In this document: piece by piece, positions 53,393-62,585 of the stretch
How the letters are laid out: every line of letters begins with the position of its first letter
Position numbering within the stretch: the first letter of the stretch is position 1
Assembly (NCBI RefSeq): GCF_041893525.1
Contig: NZ_CP169068.1
Direction: 5' to 3' (one strand)
DNA from: Phaeobacter bryozoorum
GTDB lineage: Bacteria > Pseudomonadota > Alphaproteobacteria > Rhodobacterales > Rhodobacteraceae
Length of the DNA: 64,000 nucleotides
Notes under the pieces: model-generated
Databases searched by the model: none
What the model was told of the DNA's origin: nothing
Seen by the model: the letters and a program-made list of their open reading frames with translations, nothing else
Made by a program: the position numbers and the translations under genes

Positions 53393-53704
53393 ATGGGACG
53401 CCGTTACAAAAAACCTAATTTTCGAACCGTCATGTCGGGCAACGTTACCGAAGAGGACGGGCGCGTCTACCTCTATGGTTCAGAGGAAGTTGGCCCGGTG
53501 CAACTAGAAGGCCGTTTTCACTTCTTCAAGTCCGAGTTGCCCCCAGACGCGTGGGAACGTGTCCGAAAGCGGCACAAGCTGTCAAAGAAGGTGAGACACA
53601 CCTGCTATTCTCATGGCGTGCGAAAAGGAGAAGGGCGCGGCATTGGCCCGTGGGTATCACCAACGTTTCAAATTCAGTGGGCCTATCCGCCCGAAAACTT
53701 CTAG
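53393..53704 (+). CDS. Hypothetical protein at the left end of element 2
   Basis: 103 residues, basic (MGRRYKKPNFRTV, KRHKLSKKVRHTCYSHGVRKGEGRG), aromatic-rich at the end (FQIQWAYPPENF). No family recognised. It stands alone between the tRNA fragment and the methyltransferase gene. No strong ribosome site, so the call is moderate. Confidence 0.5.
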   Translation: MGRRYKKPNFRTVMSGNVTEEDGRVYLYGSEEVGPVQLEGRFHFFKSELPPDAWERVRKRHKLSKKVRHTCYSHGVRKGEGRGIGPWVSPTFQIQWAYPPENF

Positions 53705-54054
53705 GCAGTGCGGGCACGCCTCGATTAATAACTGCGACCCTGATAGTTGAGTGAGTGCGGTTTCACATTAGGATCGGCTGATTGAAAGGACTTTTCTTGT
53801 TCAGTGACCGGCATCTAAGTAGTGCTTTTTGGACCCAAAGACGGAAACAAGAACCGATACAAAGCAAGAACATAGTAAGAAAGTATTTACTTAGCTGAGC
53901 GACATTGGCCGGGCTTTGATGATCGAATGAGAACGCAAAATATGTGATCCAGACACAGCGATCCGGCGCGTCGACGCCTTTCTTCGGCACTAGGATTTGC
54001 TGGTCAAATCGCCAAGACGTCGATATGTTGCGCAAAAACGGCAGGGAGCAAGGC
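53705..54054. other. Spacer upstream of the methyltransferase gene
   Basis: 350 bp without a convincing gene. An open frame on the minus strand (53763-54056) has no ribosome site and is Cys/Trp-rich, typical of non-coding sequence. It probably contains the methyltransferase promoter. Confidence 0.5.
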
Positions 54055-55374
54055 ATGGCACGACCGATTGGAGTCGATCTGTTTTCAGGCGCAGGCGGTA
54101 TAAGTCTCGGCTTTGAACAAGCCGGGTTCGACGTGGTCGCGGCGGTCGAACTCGATCCTGTTCATGCAGCCGTCCACAAGTTCAACTTTCCGCAGTGTGC
54201 CGTTATCCCTCGTTCCGTCACCGACGTGACCGCCGCCGACGTGCGCGAGGCCGCAGGCATCGGCGACCGCAAGGTCGACGTAGTGTTCGGAGGTGCGCCC
54301 TGCCAAGGATTCTCGCTGATCGGTCAACGCGCCCTCGACGATCCTCGCAACTCGCTTGTGAAGGACTTCGTTCGGCTCGTTAGGGACCTAGACGCGACCT
54401 ACTTCGTGTTCGAGAACGTCAAGGGTCTGACGGTCGGCAAGCATCGGAAATTCCTGTTCGAGTTGATCGAAGAATTCGAAGCGTTGGGTTACGATGTGCA
54501 GAAGGACTGGCGGGTGCTGAACGCCGCCGACTATGGCGTGCCGCAGGACCGTCAGCGTCTGATCCTGATGGGGGCCAAGAAGGACGCGACCGTTCCCGTC
54601 TATCCGACCGTCGTATCGAAGCGCCCAACCTGCGAGGATGCGCTAGGCGACCTGCCCGATGCCGAGGGGTTCGAGGAACTTCGTTCGTCCGACTGCGTCG
54701 AAACCGCCGCTTTCGGTGAACCGAGCAAATATGCGGAACCCTTGCGCGGTGTCGGAAACGACGCGTGGGGCTATGGACATCCTCGCATCTGGGACAACGG
54801 CATCCTGACTTCGAGCGCCCGCACAGAGCACACCGACATTTCCCGGCGGCGCTTCCGCGAAACCGATCAAGGGCGAGTGGAACCGATCTCCCGCTTTTTC
54901 AAGTTGCCTGCGGATGGGGTGTCGAACACGCTTCGCGCAGGCACGGACTCCGCCCGAGGGGCATTCACCAGCCCGCGCCCGATACACTACGCCTATGCGC
55001 GCTGTATCACCGTGCGCGAGATGGCACGCCTTCATGGCTTCCCAGATTGGTTCCGCTTCAACGCCACCAAGTGGCACGGGGCGCGGCAGATCGGCAATGC
55101 CGTCCCGCCGCCCCTCGCACGCGCCGTAGCAACGTCAGTGATCAAGGCTCTTGGTGTCAGACGGACCCGCCCCACGGAGGCGCTTGAACTCGGCGACGAG
55201 TGCCTATTGACGATGGGCAACACCGAGGCTGCGGCGCACTTCAATGTCACAAATCCCATTGGAAGGCGCGACAAGAAAAGCGGTGCCAAGAAGCGCAAGC
55301 AAGCCGAGATAGAAGAACTAAATGCCGTTCACCGCGGGACAGAGTTCGTAGATGGCGTCACTTGCAACTCGTAG
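54055..55374 (+). CDS. C5-cytosine DNA methyltransferase
   Basis: 439 residues from ATG 54055 (GGGAG upstream). Motif I VDLFSGAGGISLGFEQAGF, motif IV with the catalytic Cys GGAPCQGFSLIGQR, motif VI YFVFENVKGL, motif VIII GVPQDRQRLILMGAK, and motif X RQIGNAVPPPLARA are all present and in standard order. It transfers a methyl group from SAM to cytosine in a target sequence that cannot be read from here. Paired with the convergent nuclease gene, whose end it overlaps by 57 bp. Confidence 0.92.
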   Translation: MARPIGVDLFSGAGGISLGFEQAGFDVVAAVELDPVHAAVHKFNFPQCAVIPRSVTDVTAADVREAAGIGDRKVDVVFGGAPCQGFSLIGQRALDDPRNSLVKDFVRLVRDLDATYFVFENVKGLTVGKHRKFLFELIEEFEALGYDVQKDWRVLNAADYGVPQDRQRLILMGAKKDATVPVYPTVVSKRPTCEDALGDLPDAEGFEELRSSDCVETAAFGEPSKYAEPLRGVGNDAWGYGHPRIWDNGILTSSARTEHTDISRRRFRETDQGRVEPISRFFKLPADGVSNTLRAGTDSARGAFTSPRPIHYAYARCITVREMARLHGFPDWFRFNATKWHGARQIGNAVPPPLARAVATSVIKALGVRRTRPTEALELGDECLLTMGNTEAAAHFNVTNPIGRRDKKSGAKKRKQAEIEELNAVHRGTEFVDGVTCNS

Positions 55375-56157
55375 TTCCTTGAGGTGCTCTGCTTGTGGAC
55401 GCCTAACGGCCTCGAATTCTAACAAGTAGAAACCGACACCTTTGACAGCACGGAGACCTATAGGAACGACTGTATCGACGTCCGCAGTCGCGAACGCAGC
55501 TTGCACTTGGTTAATAACCTGGCTTTCGATAAAGCGGTCCTTAGCTTGTTTTGCTTCGCAAGTGATCAATACTGAGGTCGGGTTTTTCCAGTCTCCAACT
55601 TTCCCAAGAAAAAGAGCATCGATTTCAGTTGATCGAAGCTTAATTCCCATTTGCAGATGACTGACTTCCAAAAGCGGAAATGCCGGCGAAACAGAAAAGT
55701 GTGTCTCAACAACTCTGAGATTGACGGCAGTTTGAATTAGCCAAGTCTCATCGGAACGCCCTAACGTTTTGGTTGCCAACGGTAGACTAAGAGACTGCAC
55801 CGCAAAATGTTTCGCCCCACTACGTACAGGGAATTTGTCCGGAAATGGTTCTCGCTGCCCGGGCTCATACGGCACAAATTCAAAGCATTCCCCGTCACCG
55901 GTTCGTTGAACGCCCATGAAGCGACGAGCAGCCACTGACGTGGGCCAGTTCTTTGACGCATTGGCCCCTCGAAGGAGATCCTTCATAAAGTTCGCAGGGT
56001 TGTTCGCCTTCAACTTCTTCGGGCGCCCAACATTTGTCTGTCGAATTGCTTCCGCCACTTCATCTAAGCTCATCAGCGTCTTGCGAAGCGTGCCGCTATT
56101 TTCATCCCAGTATTTATTGAAGAGAAACTCTACAACTTCAGTCTTTAGTGACGCCAC
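55318..56157 (-). CDS. Probable type II-like restriction endonuclease, PD-(D/E)XK
   Basis: 279 residues. A PD-(D/E)XK-type core is suggested by STEIDALFLGK (acidic residue) followed by SVLITCEAKQ (Glu-x-Lys) and a helix VINQVQAAFATADV. The N-terminal 130 residues are likely a target-recognition part (SLDEVAEAIRQTNVGRPKKL). It lies convergently opposite the cytosine methyltransferase and overlaps its 3' end by 57 bp, as expected for a restriction-modification pair. Family not named with certainty. Confidence 0.7.
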   Translation of the reverse strand: MASLKTEVVEFLFNKYWDENSGTLRKTLMSLDEVAEAIRQTNVGRPKKLKANNPANFMKDLLRGANASKNWPTSVAARRFMGVQRTGDGECFEFVPYEPGQREPFPDKFPVRSGAKHFAVQSLSLPLATKTLGRSDETWLIQTAVNLRVVETHFSVSPAFPLLEVSHLQMGIKLRSTEIDALFLGKVGDWKNPTSVLITCEAKQAKDRFIESQVINQVQAAFATADVDTVVPIGLRAVKGVGFYLLEFEAVRRPQAEHLKELRVASDAIYELCPAVNGI

Positions 56158-56207
56158 CGATTTTCACTCCCAATTCAGCTTCCCAACCACGAGGCAGCGG
56201 TGTGCGC

Positions 56208-57170
56208 TCAAGTTTCCAATACTGAAAAATTCGGTAAGTATCGATAGATGGAGACGAATTTCTTCACATCCGAAGTAGGAACATAACCCGCATCAAGTGC
56301 ATCAATATTATCAGTCGGGAGCTGCTCTTCGATTTCACGAATTTCCTTCAAAGTCATGACTGGCATCTGAATTTTCACTTCATGATCCATGTTTGGCAAG
56401 AAGTCGACTGTATCAAAGCTGCACTCGTCGAACTTGCCTTGGTCACCTCGAGTATAGAAAACGTACAGCACGGTTAGCATCGGCGTTGCATCCGAGTAAC
56501 TAAACCTGCAGATCCTTCTAAACTCGAAAACGTCATCCCCTTCTTTTTCTGTGTTTCTAAGGGCAATTTTCTGTTCAACAGCAGCATCGACGATTTCTTC
56601 ACAGACCTGCCGGAACGGATTGCCTCTCAAGTCATCCGAGAACACCTTTCCACCGTAGTAGTCCTTGAAACGGGACGTAAATTGAGCAATTGCATGCTCG
56701 ATTTCCTCTTGTGCCTTGGCTGCTTCAAGAATTTCCGCCGCTTCGTCCACCTTGAGAGTGATCGCCAAGCACGATCCCGACTTGCAACTTGCTGAGATCA
56801 ACTGAACATCGCGCAACGTCTCCAGCGAAAGAGGAGAATCAAAATCCAACCAAACTATCAATTCTTTAGCCCAGTCGATCTCCGGCAGCTTGGCTCCGCT
56901 GTCACCAAAGAGTAGATTGATCGCCTTGAAAGGTTTGTTGTGCAGAAACCGGTCTTTTGCTTCCGATCTTTCAATCGACACCATCTTCTTGAAGCCAAGA
57001 AGTTTATGAAAGAGGCGAAAATCCTCAAACCACAATGAGCCAAATCCAATGTACTGGTAGTCTCGCACCGCCTTAAACGGATACAAGCAACCAAGCAGTT
57101 CCGACACCATTCTACGCTGCGCATGTTTCGCTGGTCGCAGCGAGTAGTTTACTTTCCTAAAGCTAGACAT
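56208..57170 (-). CDS. Rossmann-like protein of the MORC-type restriction cluster
   Basis: 320 residues from ATG 57170, two bases after the ATPase stop with AGGGG upstream. The N-terminus RPAKHAQRRMVSELLG is followed by RDYQYIGFGSLWFEDFRLFHKLLG and SIERSEA (glycine loop and acidic residue like a methyltransferase-type site), and LIVWLDFDSPLS. It may be a SAM-dependent or degenerate methyltransferase-fold protein. It is coupled to the GHKL ATPase and precedes the nuclease by 50 bp, so the three form one operon. Biochemical role unknown. Confidence 0.62.
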   Translation of the reverse strand: MSSFRKVNYSLRPAKHAQRRMVSELLGCLYPFKAVRDYQYIGFGSLWFEDFRLFHKLLGFKKMVSIERSEAKDRFLHNKPFKAINLLFGDSGAKLPEIDWAKELIVWLDFDSPLSLETLRDVQLISASCKSGSCLAITLKVDEAAEILEAAKAQEEIEHAIAQFTSRFKDYYGGKVFSDDLRGNPFRQVCEEIVDAAVEQKIALRNTEKEGDDVFEFRRICRFSYSDATPMLTVLYVFYTRGDQGKFDECSFDTVDFLPNMDHEVKIQMPVMTLKEIREIEEQLPTDNIDALDAGYVPTSDVKKFVSIYRYLPNFSVLET

Positions 57171-57171
57171 C

Positions 57172-58509
57172 TCAGCCCCTGTTCCGCTCAAGGACAATCT
57201 CGAATGTCCGCTCACCAACGGCACGAGCTGAGTCGACACCCAAGGCACTTTTTAAAAATTCAATTTCCTCAATCGGCCGGGAGTATTGGATTTTGATCGT
57301 AGGCGGAGCTTGCTCAACAGATGATTTATCAGGCGCTTTGAATGCTTGATCCGTTTTCAGCACGTCAACCGAAGACTTTGGCGCGTTTCGGATGAGGCGC
57401 ATAAGAGGGCTCTTGTCTCGTCCATAGTCCTCAATTTCGGAATCAAGCTTGTTGATGAAGTCGAGGACATGCCTAGCCAAGACTATCATCCTCTCGTAGG
57501 CGCGCTGCCAAACGAGGCTGTCCTCATCGATGTCCGTTTTCATTGTGTTCCACGGAACCCTAGAGGAGTCATCACTGTCGAAGTACACTATGCCACGAAA
57601 TCGGGAATATTGGTTGTGGAAACTGGGAAGCGAAGGGCGATCAGCGTTGTCTTCAATCACGCCCCACCCTGTTTCTTCTCTTCTATCAGCGTCCAAGATT
57701 ACGCGACCGTTGCACACTACATACCAACCTGCGCTCTTCGGGATTGAATCGGAAATACCAACAACAATGCGGATGCGCACTGGCTCTAGACCGTCTTCAT
57801 CAAATACAAAGTTCTCTACAACTGGCTTGAGGGTTGCCGTGGAAAAGAACCTAAGGTCGGCGGCGTCCACCCTGTTACCATTTACGAAAATTTCCATTCC
57901 AAACGAAATGAACTGCCGGTGCTTAGATTTAATCGACGAGATAATTTTGTTTTCAAAAACCTTTGTCCCAAAGCTGGTCGCCGTGCCCTTTCTAAGTTTG
58001 GTAACTTCTATATAGGTGCCTGGAGAATCAGAAATCTCATGTCCGCCCTCATATTCGGACCACGGGAAAACCCAATCGTTCTCTTCCGCTTCCCACTCTG
58101 GCACATCAACTCTGACTGCCCAACTTTCTTCCGGTGTTCGAGATTGAACCAAGAACTCATGGCCAAACTTGAAGAGCGCTCGTTTCATTCCAACACCGAA
58201 TTGACCAATAGAGTGCTTCGTTGAATTGAAACCCTTTGGCCGACCAAAGCGAAACGCATACATTTGCGCCGTTTGCCTGTCAAAACCACCACAGTTGTCT
58301 TTTATTGAGAATTTCTCTTTGGAAAACTAAATCTCCACCCTTAGGCCACTCAGATCGTTGCTATCCTCGCCTCTTAGGCGCTTTGCCCCGTCAATGCAGT
58401 TATCCACCAAGTCAAGCACAGCTTGCTCCAATGGAATGTCCCGAACCAACATGTCCACAAAGAAACTCTTAGTTGGAAAAGCGCTAATTTGATCTACATT
58501 TTCGTTCAC
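57172..58509 (-). pseudogene. GHKL (MORC/HgiDII-like) ATPase with in-frame amber stop
   Basis: Starts at GTG 58509 (GAGGA upstream). N-box LEQAVLDLVDNCIDGAKRL is followed by an in-frame TAG at 58327-58329. The same frame then continues with FSKEKFSIKDNCGG (ATP-lid Asp-x-Gly motif), IGQFGVGMKRALF (second Gly box) and the rest of the protein to 57172, about 445 codons in all. So one nonsense codon splits an otherwise complete gyrase/Hsp90/MutL-type ATPase of the kind found in restriction systems with MORC-like subunits. Likely inactive unless suppressed or mis-sequenced. Confidence 0.8.
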
Positions 58510-58765
58510 TTCAAATCCTCAACTAACTGCTCGCCGCTTTGCGGTGCTATTCCAAAGCATCTTGTGTCCAACCTTTAGGGTCAACAACAAAACGTTTCGC
58601 AAACATCATGCCCAGCAGCGCGCGTCTAAAGCGGTTTGCAGGCTGGAGGGTATCTCGATGCCCGAAACAAAGGGATGTCCACGAGCGCCTGCGCTTTCCT
58701 TGCGCGCTCATTCAGTTCAACAGGCAATGACGGGCGCGGCTTGCAAGAGCTTGACGAGAGACGCG

Positions 58766-59143
58766 TCAGAACGGCGGCTTCGAGATGTCTTCGGGCGGCG
58801 TGGGGTGATTGTCCGGTTCAGGCCTAGAGGTGTAGCCGTAGTACTGCGCCAGTTCCTCTGGGATGTATTCGTGAAGGTCGAGCGCAAGGGCTTTCATGAT
58901 CGTTTCTCGATCTTTCTTCCACTGCGACGTTCGCTTGGATTTCGTTTTGTCAGGCTTAACGCCGCCGCCCAAGTCCCCGAGTAGATCAATCTGGACATGG
59001 TGACTGGCCTCGAACGCCTCGCGCAGTTTGTTGACGCGATTGAGCATTGCGATTTTGCGTCGCCTGTCTTCCTCAGGGTCGCCTGTCAGGCCCCATTTGT
59101 TAAAGCGTTTGCTGTCTGGTTCCATGCGAACAGCGTCGCACAC
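58766..59143 (-). CDS. Hypothetical protein after the terminase genes
   Basis: 125 residues (119 from the internal ATG at 59125), charged and Pro-rich at the C-terminus (SRPEPDNHPTPPEDIS). The middle WKKDRETIMKALALDLHEYI is helical. It is the last gene of the leftward packaging block, 21 bp after the terminase nuclease. Not recognised. Confidence 0.55.
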   Translation of the reverse strand: MCDAVRMEPDSKRFNKWGLTGDPEEDRRRKIAMLNRVNKLREAFEASHHVQIDLLGDLGGGVKPDKTKSKRTSQWKKDRETIMKALALDLHEYIPEELAQYYGYTSRPEPDNHPTPPEDISKPPF

Positions 59144-59164
59144 AACCTAAGCGACAGCAAGGAT

Positions 59165-59884
59165 TTAGGCCCAGCCGTGCAACCGATAAGAGCCGCTGAG
59201 GGTCGTTTCGAGATGAGTTGCAGACAGGTATGCGAGGGCTGTTGCGATGGCCCGGTCGGCGTGGTGGCCTTTTCCACCACCCTGCAACACGAGATTGCCC
59301 GACGACGTGCTGGCGAGTTCAAAGCTGGCGATCTCATTCAGCAAGTCTTGCTTGCCTTCAAGGTCGTGGGCGACGGTCAGTGCCCCTGTTTCAAGGCCGA
59401 CGGCCATGTTCTCCAAGAGAAGCGTTTTGGCGCAAGAAACCTGATTGCCTTTGCGGGTCAGGTTCGCGCCTGCGGTCATGACAACGGCATGATGCTCGAT
59501 CCCTGCATTGTCCAAGGTCGAGGAGAAAGGCGTGCCCAAGCCCGACGCATCGATGGCAAGGGACCAATGCGGAATTTGGTTCAGACGCCGCGCGAGGAAA
59601 TCGGCAAGGTCGGTGTAGGAGTAAAGCTGGATCGTCTCTTGAAAGACGACGGTGCATTTGCGCGGGCCAAGTTTTTGCTCGAACCCTCGACCTGTGAATT
59701 GCGGATAGCACTCGTCGCGGATTACCACGATTGCCGACGGATCGTTGCGCCCCAAATCCATGCCAACGTGATGTTTCAGCCAACCGTGAACGACCGTGCC
59801 ATGGGCCGCAGGGTCTGCGTTCGATGGCAGGACAACACGCCCGTCTTTCAGGAATTCATACTTAGGCGGGTTGTCGGGGGTCAT
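59165..59884 (-). CDS. Terminase large subunit, nuclease part
   Basis: 239 residues from the ATG that overlaps the ATPase stop (ATGA). Seen: VGMDLGRNDPSAIVVI (first catalytic Asp of an RNase H-like fold), LAIDASGLGTPF (second Asp) and KGHHADRAIATALA (third Asp), matching the nuclease domain of phage terminases that cuts concatemeric DNA. It would normally be fused to the ATPase. Confidence 0.8.
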   Translation of the reverse strand: MTPDNPPKYEFLKDGRVVLPSNADPAAHGTVVHGWLKHHVGMDLGRNDPSAIVVIRDECYPQFTGRGFEQKLGPRKCTVVFQETIQLYSYTDLADFLARRLNQIPHWSLAIDASGLGTPFSSTLDNAGIEHHAVVMTAGANLTRKGNQVSCAKTLLLENMAVGLETGALTVAHDLEGKQDLLNEIASFELASTSSGNLVLQGGGKGHHADRAIATALAYLSATHLETTLSGSYRLHGWA

Positions 59885-60657
59885 GACAGCTCCAATGCGT
59901 TGACGTTCGGGTTGCTTGAGTTTTCGAGCGTGTCCCAAGACAGGAGGGGCGTTCCAGAACCGACAAACTCGCACAGGTGTTCGCGCCGGAACGTGGTGTC
60001 GGACATGGTTGCTCTGTCGAAAGCGACTTGGGCCGCGCGTCGGGGAATGTCGATGGAGCGCGCCATGATGCGGCGCACCTGTTTGTCGCCTGTCCATGTC
60101 TCGTAGAAATAGCCGGTGCGCAGGTTCGGAGTGGACAGAAGGAAAATGCGCCCGGTCTCTTTGCGCATGGGAAAGAAGGCCGTCAGAGCATCGTCGTCGA
60201 GGAAGCACGCCTCGTCAGCAATGATCGTGTCCGCCGTCATCCCGCGTGCCTGATCGGTTGCAGGCACAACGATGATGCGACCGCCGTGCGATGGGTGTGC
60301 CTCAAGTTCCGTTTGCGTCTGGCGCACGATGGGCGGGCAGAACGGATCGGTGTTCTTGAATTCCAAAATCCGGCGGAACAATTCTGTCGATTGCCGCAAG
60401 CTGGGGGCCGTCAGGATCACTGTCTTGCCGACTGAGAAATCGTCATACCCAAGACCGCCCGCAGAGGTCGATTTGCCTGACTGCCGCCCGCACAAAGCGA
60501 GGACCATGCGATCCGCCTCGTTTAAACGCGGATCGGTGGACAGAAGCGTTCGCTGCCAAGGATCCGGCTCACCGATAGCGAGGCGGAACCGCTCGACTGG
60601 ATCGAGGCTGACGGTCAAGCCTTGCAGGAAGGACAGAAGGTGCTGGTCGTGGATCAT
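59881..60657 (-). CDS. Terminase large subunit, ATPase part
   Basis: 258 residues from ATG 60657, itself overlapped with the preceding small gene (ATGA). Walker A LCGRQSGKSTSAGG, Walker B/coupling DTIIADEACFLDDDAL, and LLSTPNLRTGYF (motif III-like). It powers DNA translocation into the capsid. Longer starts upstream would overlap the small gene and add non-family sequence. The missing nuclease half is the next gene. Confidence 0.82.
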   Translation of the reverse strand: MIHDQHLLSFLQGLTVSLDPVERFRLAIGEPDPWQRTLLSTDPRLNEADRMVLALCGRQSGKSTSAGGLGYDDFSVGKTVILTAPSLRQSTELFRRILEFKNTDPFCPPIVRQTQTELEAHPSHGGRIIVVPATDQARGMTADTIIADEACFLDDDALTAFFPMRKETGRIFLLSTPNLRTGYFYETWTGDKQVRRIMARSIDIPRRAAQVAFDRATMSDTTFRREHLCEFVGSGTPLLSWDTLENSSNPNVNALELS

Positions 60658-60842
60658 CGGTTTTGCCCCGGCCACCGTGTCGCTGGTTTCAGCATCCGGC
60701 GCGCGGCCAATTCGGACAGGATTTTGACGACGATGGGCGGCGCAAACTCGAACTGTTCGCGCATATCGCTGGGGCTTTCGAGATCGACCTTTTCGAGTTG
60801 GTTCACGATCCCAACGGCGGCTTTTGCGACTTGGGAAGGCAT
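60654..60842 (-). CDS. 62-residue protein between terminase genes
   Basis: Starts at 60842, sharing a base with the previous stop, and its stop overlaps the terminase ATPase start (ATGA). Sequence PSQVAKAAVGIVNQLEKVDLE ... VVKILSELAARRML is amphipathic helical. Probably a real small phage gene kept by translational coupling. Function unknown. Confidence 0.55.
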   Translation of the reverse strand: MPSQVAKAAVGIVNQLEKVDLESPSDMREQFEFAPPIVVKILSELAARRMLKPATRWPGQNR

Positions 60843-61507
60843 TAGGCGGGTCTCCGATCATCGACAAGGACAGGTTCCTGAATGACCCCCATAGCGTCCA
60901 TCTCGTTCAGAAATTCGTGCTTCGCGGCTGGGTGGTTGTTGAGCACTTTCAGGATGATCGAACGCAACTGGATGAATTGAGGGCTTTCGTTCAGGTTCAG
61001 GTGAATATCCATCTTCTTGTTCAGCTTGCCGTGCAGGTCGGCCAGCGACATGAGGCTCTGACGAAGCTCTTTCAGCGCGCCCAACTGCATCATGCGGTCT
61101 TCGTCGCCCTTCGCGGATTCCAGAAGGGCTTTTAGCTCACGCAGAACCCATTTGAGGTCTTTGTCGGTGTCCTCGCCAAACTCGTTGACGATGGCCGCGT
61201 GCTGCATCGCCGTTTTGACTTTGGCGTCATGCATTGCGGTTGCGAGGATCGCCAGTTTTTCCTCTTCGGGAAGTTGGGTGATATACCGCGCAACCGACGT
61301 ATCAGAAATTCCAAGCTCTTTGCCCGCCTGAAACATCGACATGCGCCCAAGAACGATCTCCCGCGTGTAATGCTCCCGTTTTGCATCCGGGAGCACCGCC
61401 ATTTTGTGCGGCTGGGTTTTCTTTCGCGGCGTGCCTTTCGGCGGTCCGGGCTTCTTGCGCGGGGCCTCCACCGGCCCCTTTCCCGGCACCAGAGTGACCT
61501 TATTCAT
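60842..61507 (-). CDS. Candidate terminase small subunit
   Basis: 221 residues. Very basic N-terminus (APRKKPGPPKGTPRKKT) then an HTH-like FQAGKELGISDTSVARYITQL, as in small terminase DNA-binding domains, followed by a helical oligomerisation region (KVKTAMQHAAIVNEFG; LKELRQSLMSLADLHGKLNKK). Position just upstream of the large terminase supports the role. Overlaps the previous gene by 8 nt. Confidence 0.65.
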   Translation of the reverse strand: MNKVTLVPGKGPVEAPRKKPGPPKGTPRKKTQPHKMAVLPDAKREHYTREIVLGRMSMFQAGKELGISDTSVARYITQLPEEEKLAILATAMHDAKVKTAMQHAAIVNEFGEDTDKDLKWVLRELKALLESAKGDEDRMMQLGALKELRQSLMSLADLHGKLNKKMDIHLNLNESPQFIQLRSIILKVLNNHPAAKHEFLNEMDAMGVIQEPVLVDDRRPA

Positions 61508-61865
61508 TGGCCACGATCTCGAGCGGCACGCCCTGTTTTTCGGCCAGAGCCTTGGCGTCGCGGTACGCCTTCACGTTCCGCGCATCGGACTTCTTGATCT
61601 TGATCGAGTCGCCGGGCTTGCGCCCCTGATACACGCCGTTGCCGTCAAGGCGGGCTTGGTATTGACTTTCAGCGGCGGCGAGCAGTTTGCTGTGGTTATC
61701 GTCCGCTTTTTGTTTCGCGAGCTTGTCCAGAAGCTCGTCGTTCTTGGTGACAACGCCCTTGATCTGGGTTTCAACGGATTCCGTGATTTGGGGAAGGATC
61801 GCCTCTGCGATTTTCGGTGCGAGTGCGGCAATCAGGGCTTCTGCTTGCTGGTCGTTTTCTGCCAT
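61500..61865 (-). CDS. Small helical phage protein
   Basis: 121 residues from ATG 61865 (GAGGAA upstream). Long helices (EALIAALAPKIAEAILPQITESV; KNDELLDKLAKQKADDNHSKLL) suggest a coiled-coil or scaffold-like protein; the C-terminus KPGDSIKIKKSDARNVKAYR may be a small added domain. Not assigned to a family. Confidence 0.55.
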   Translation of the reverse strand: MAENDQQAEALIAALAPKIAEAILPQITESVETQIKGVVTKNDELLDKLAKQKADDNHSKLLAAAESQYQARLDGNGVYQGRKPGDSIKIKKSDARNVKAYRDAKALAEKQGVPLEIVANE

Positions 61866-61970
61866 TTCTGGTTCCTCGTGATTGGGGCGGGTCATGCCCA
61901 ACCCGCCCCGTTTCCATCACAAGACCAGAAAGTTGAGCCTAACTCGCGTTCTGTAGATCGAATATCGGTG

Positions 61971-62585
61971 CTACGCCGCTGCTGCCGCAACCGAAGTATC
62001 AGGTAGTCCTCGGTATTCAGGGCCATTCTTCTCGACGGTGCCTTTCTCAATCGCCTTGTTCAGGACAGTGCGGATCACGCCGTCGGAGAACCCGGTTTCG
62101 TCAGACAGTTCCTTCACGGTGCGCGGTCGATCCAGAAGCGCCATGACCTTGGGGCGTGCCTCCATGTATCGAACGGCTTTCCGTTTCGGTTCCTTGCGTC
62201 GTTTGGCAGGGGGTCGCGCCCGCGCGTCCTTTTCACGCTCCCACAGTTCGCGGGCCGCTTCGACATGGTTCAAAGAACCGCGCCCCTCGTAGTGGTCGAG
62301 AGCCTTTGTGTCGCCTTCGAGAACGCGGACCACGCGCGCCCGAACGTCATCACCGTTGAAACCGATGGCGTCGCAAAGCTCGGTTCGCCGCTTCGCCCAC
62401 GCACCCGAATGGTCAGTCAGAAACCGCATGGCTTCGTACCGCGACTTTTTTCCCTCAGCTTGATTGGACGCCAGAGTGGTGGGGCCAAACAGGTCCAAGA
62501 TCGCGCGAGACAGAACAGCAAAGATCAGGAGTTCTTCGGGCGGCGTTCGCGAATTGTGCTGGCCAAAATCGGGGTCGGTGAGCAT
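61971..62585 (-). CDS. Winged-helix phage protein
   Basis: 204 residues, start ATG sharing one base with the portal stop (TGATG). The C-terminal part (RPKVMALLDRPRTVKELSDETGFSDGVIRTVLNKAIEKG) is a clear winged helix; the N-terminal half is helical. Could be a regulator of the late operon or a packaging accessory protein. Function unknown. Confidence 0.6.
   Translation of the reverse strand: MLTDPDFGQHNSRTPPEELLIFAVLSRAILDLFGPTTLASNQAEGKKSRYEAMRFLTDHSGAWAKRRTELCDAIGFNGDDVRARVVRVLEGDTKALDHYEGRGSLNHVEAARELWEREKDARARPPAKRRKEPKRKAVRYMEARPKVMALLDRPRTVKELSDETGFSDGVIRTVLNKAIEKGTVEKNGPEYRGLPDTSVAAAAA

Noticed and set aside
58510..58765. Short reading frame on the minus strand ending at about 58549
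   Set aside because: Product (MMFAKRFVVDPKGWTQDALE) is too short and matches no family; left as possible remnant only.
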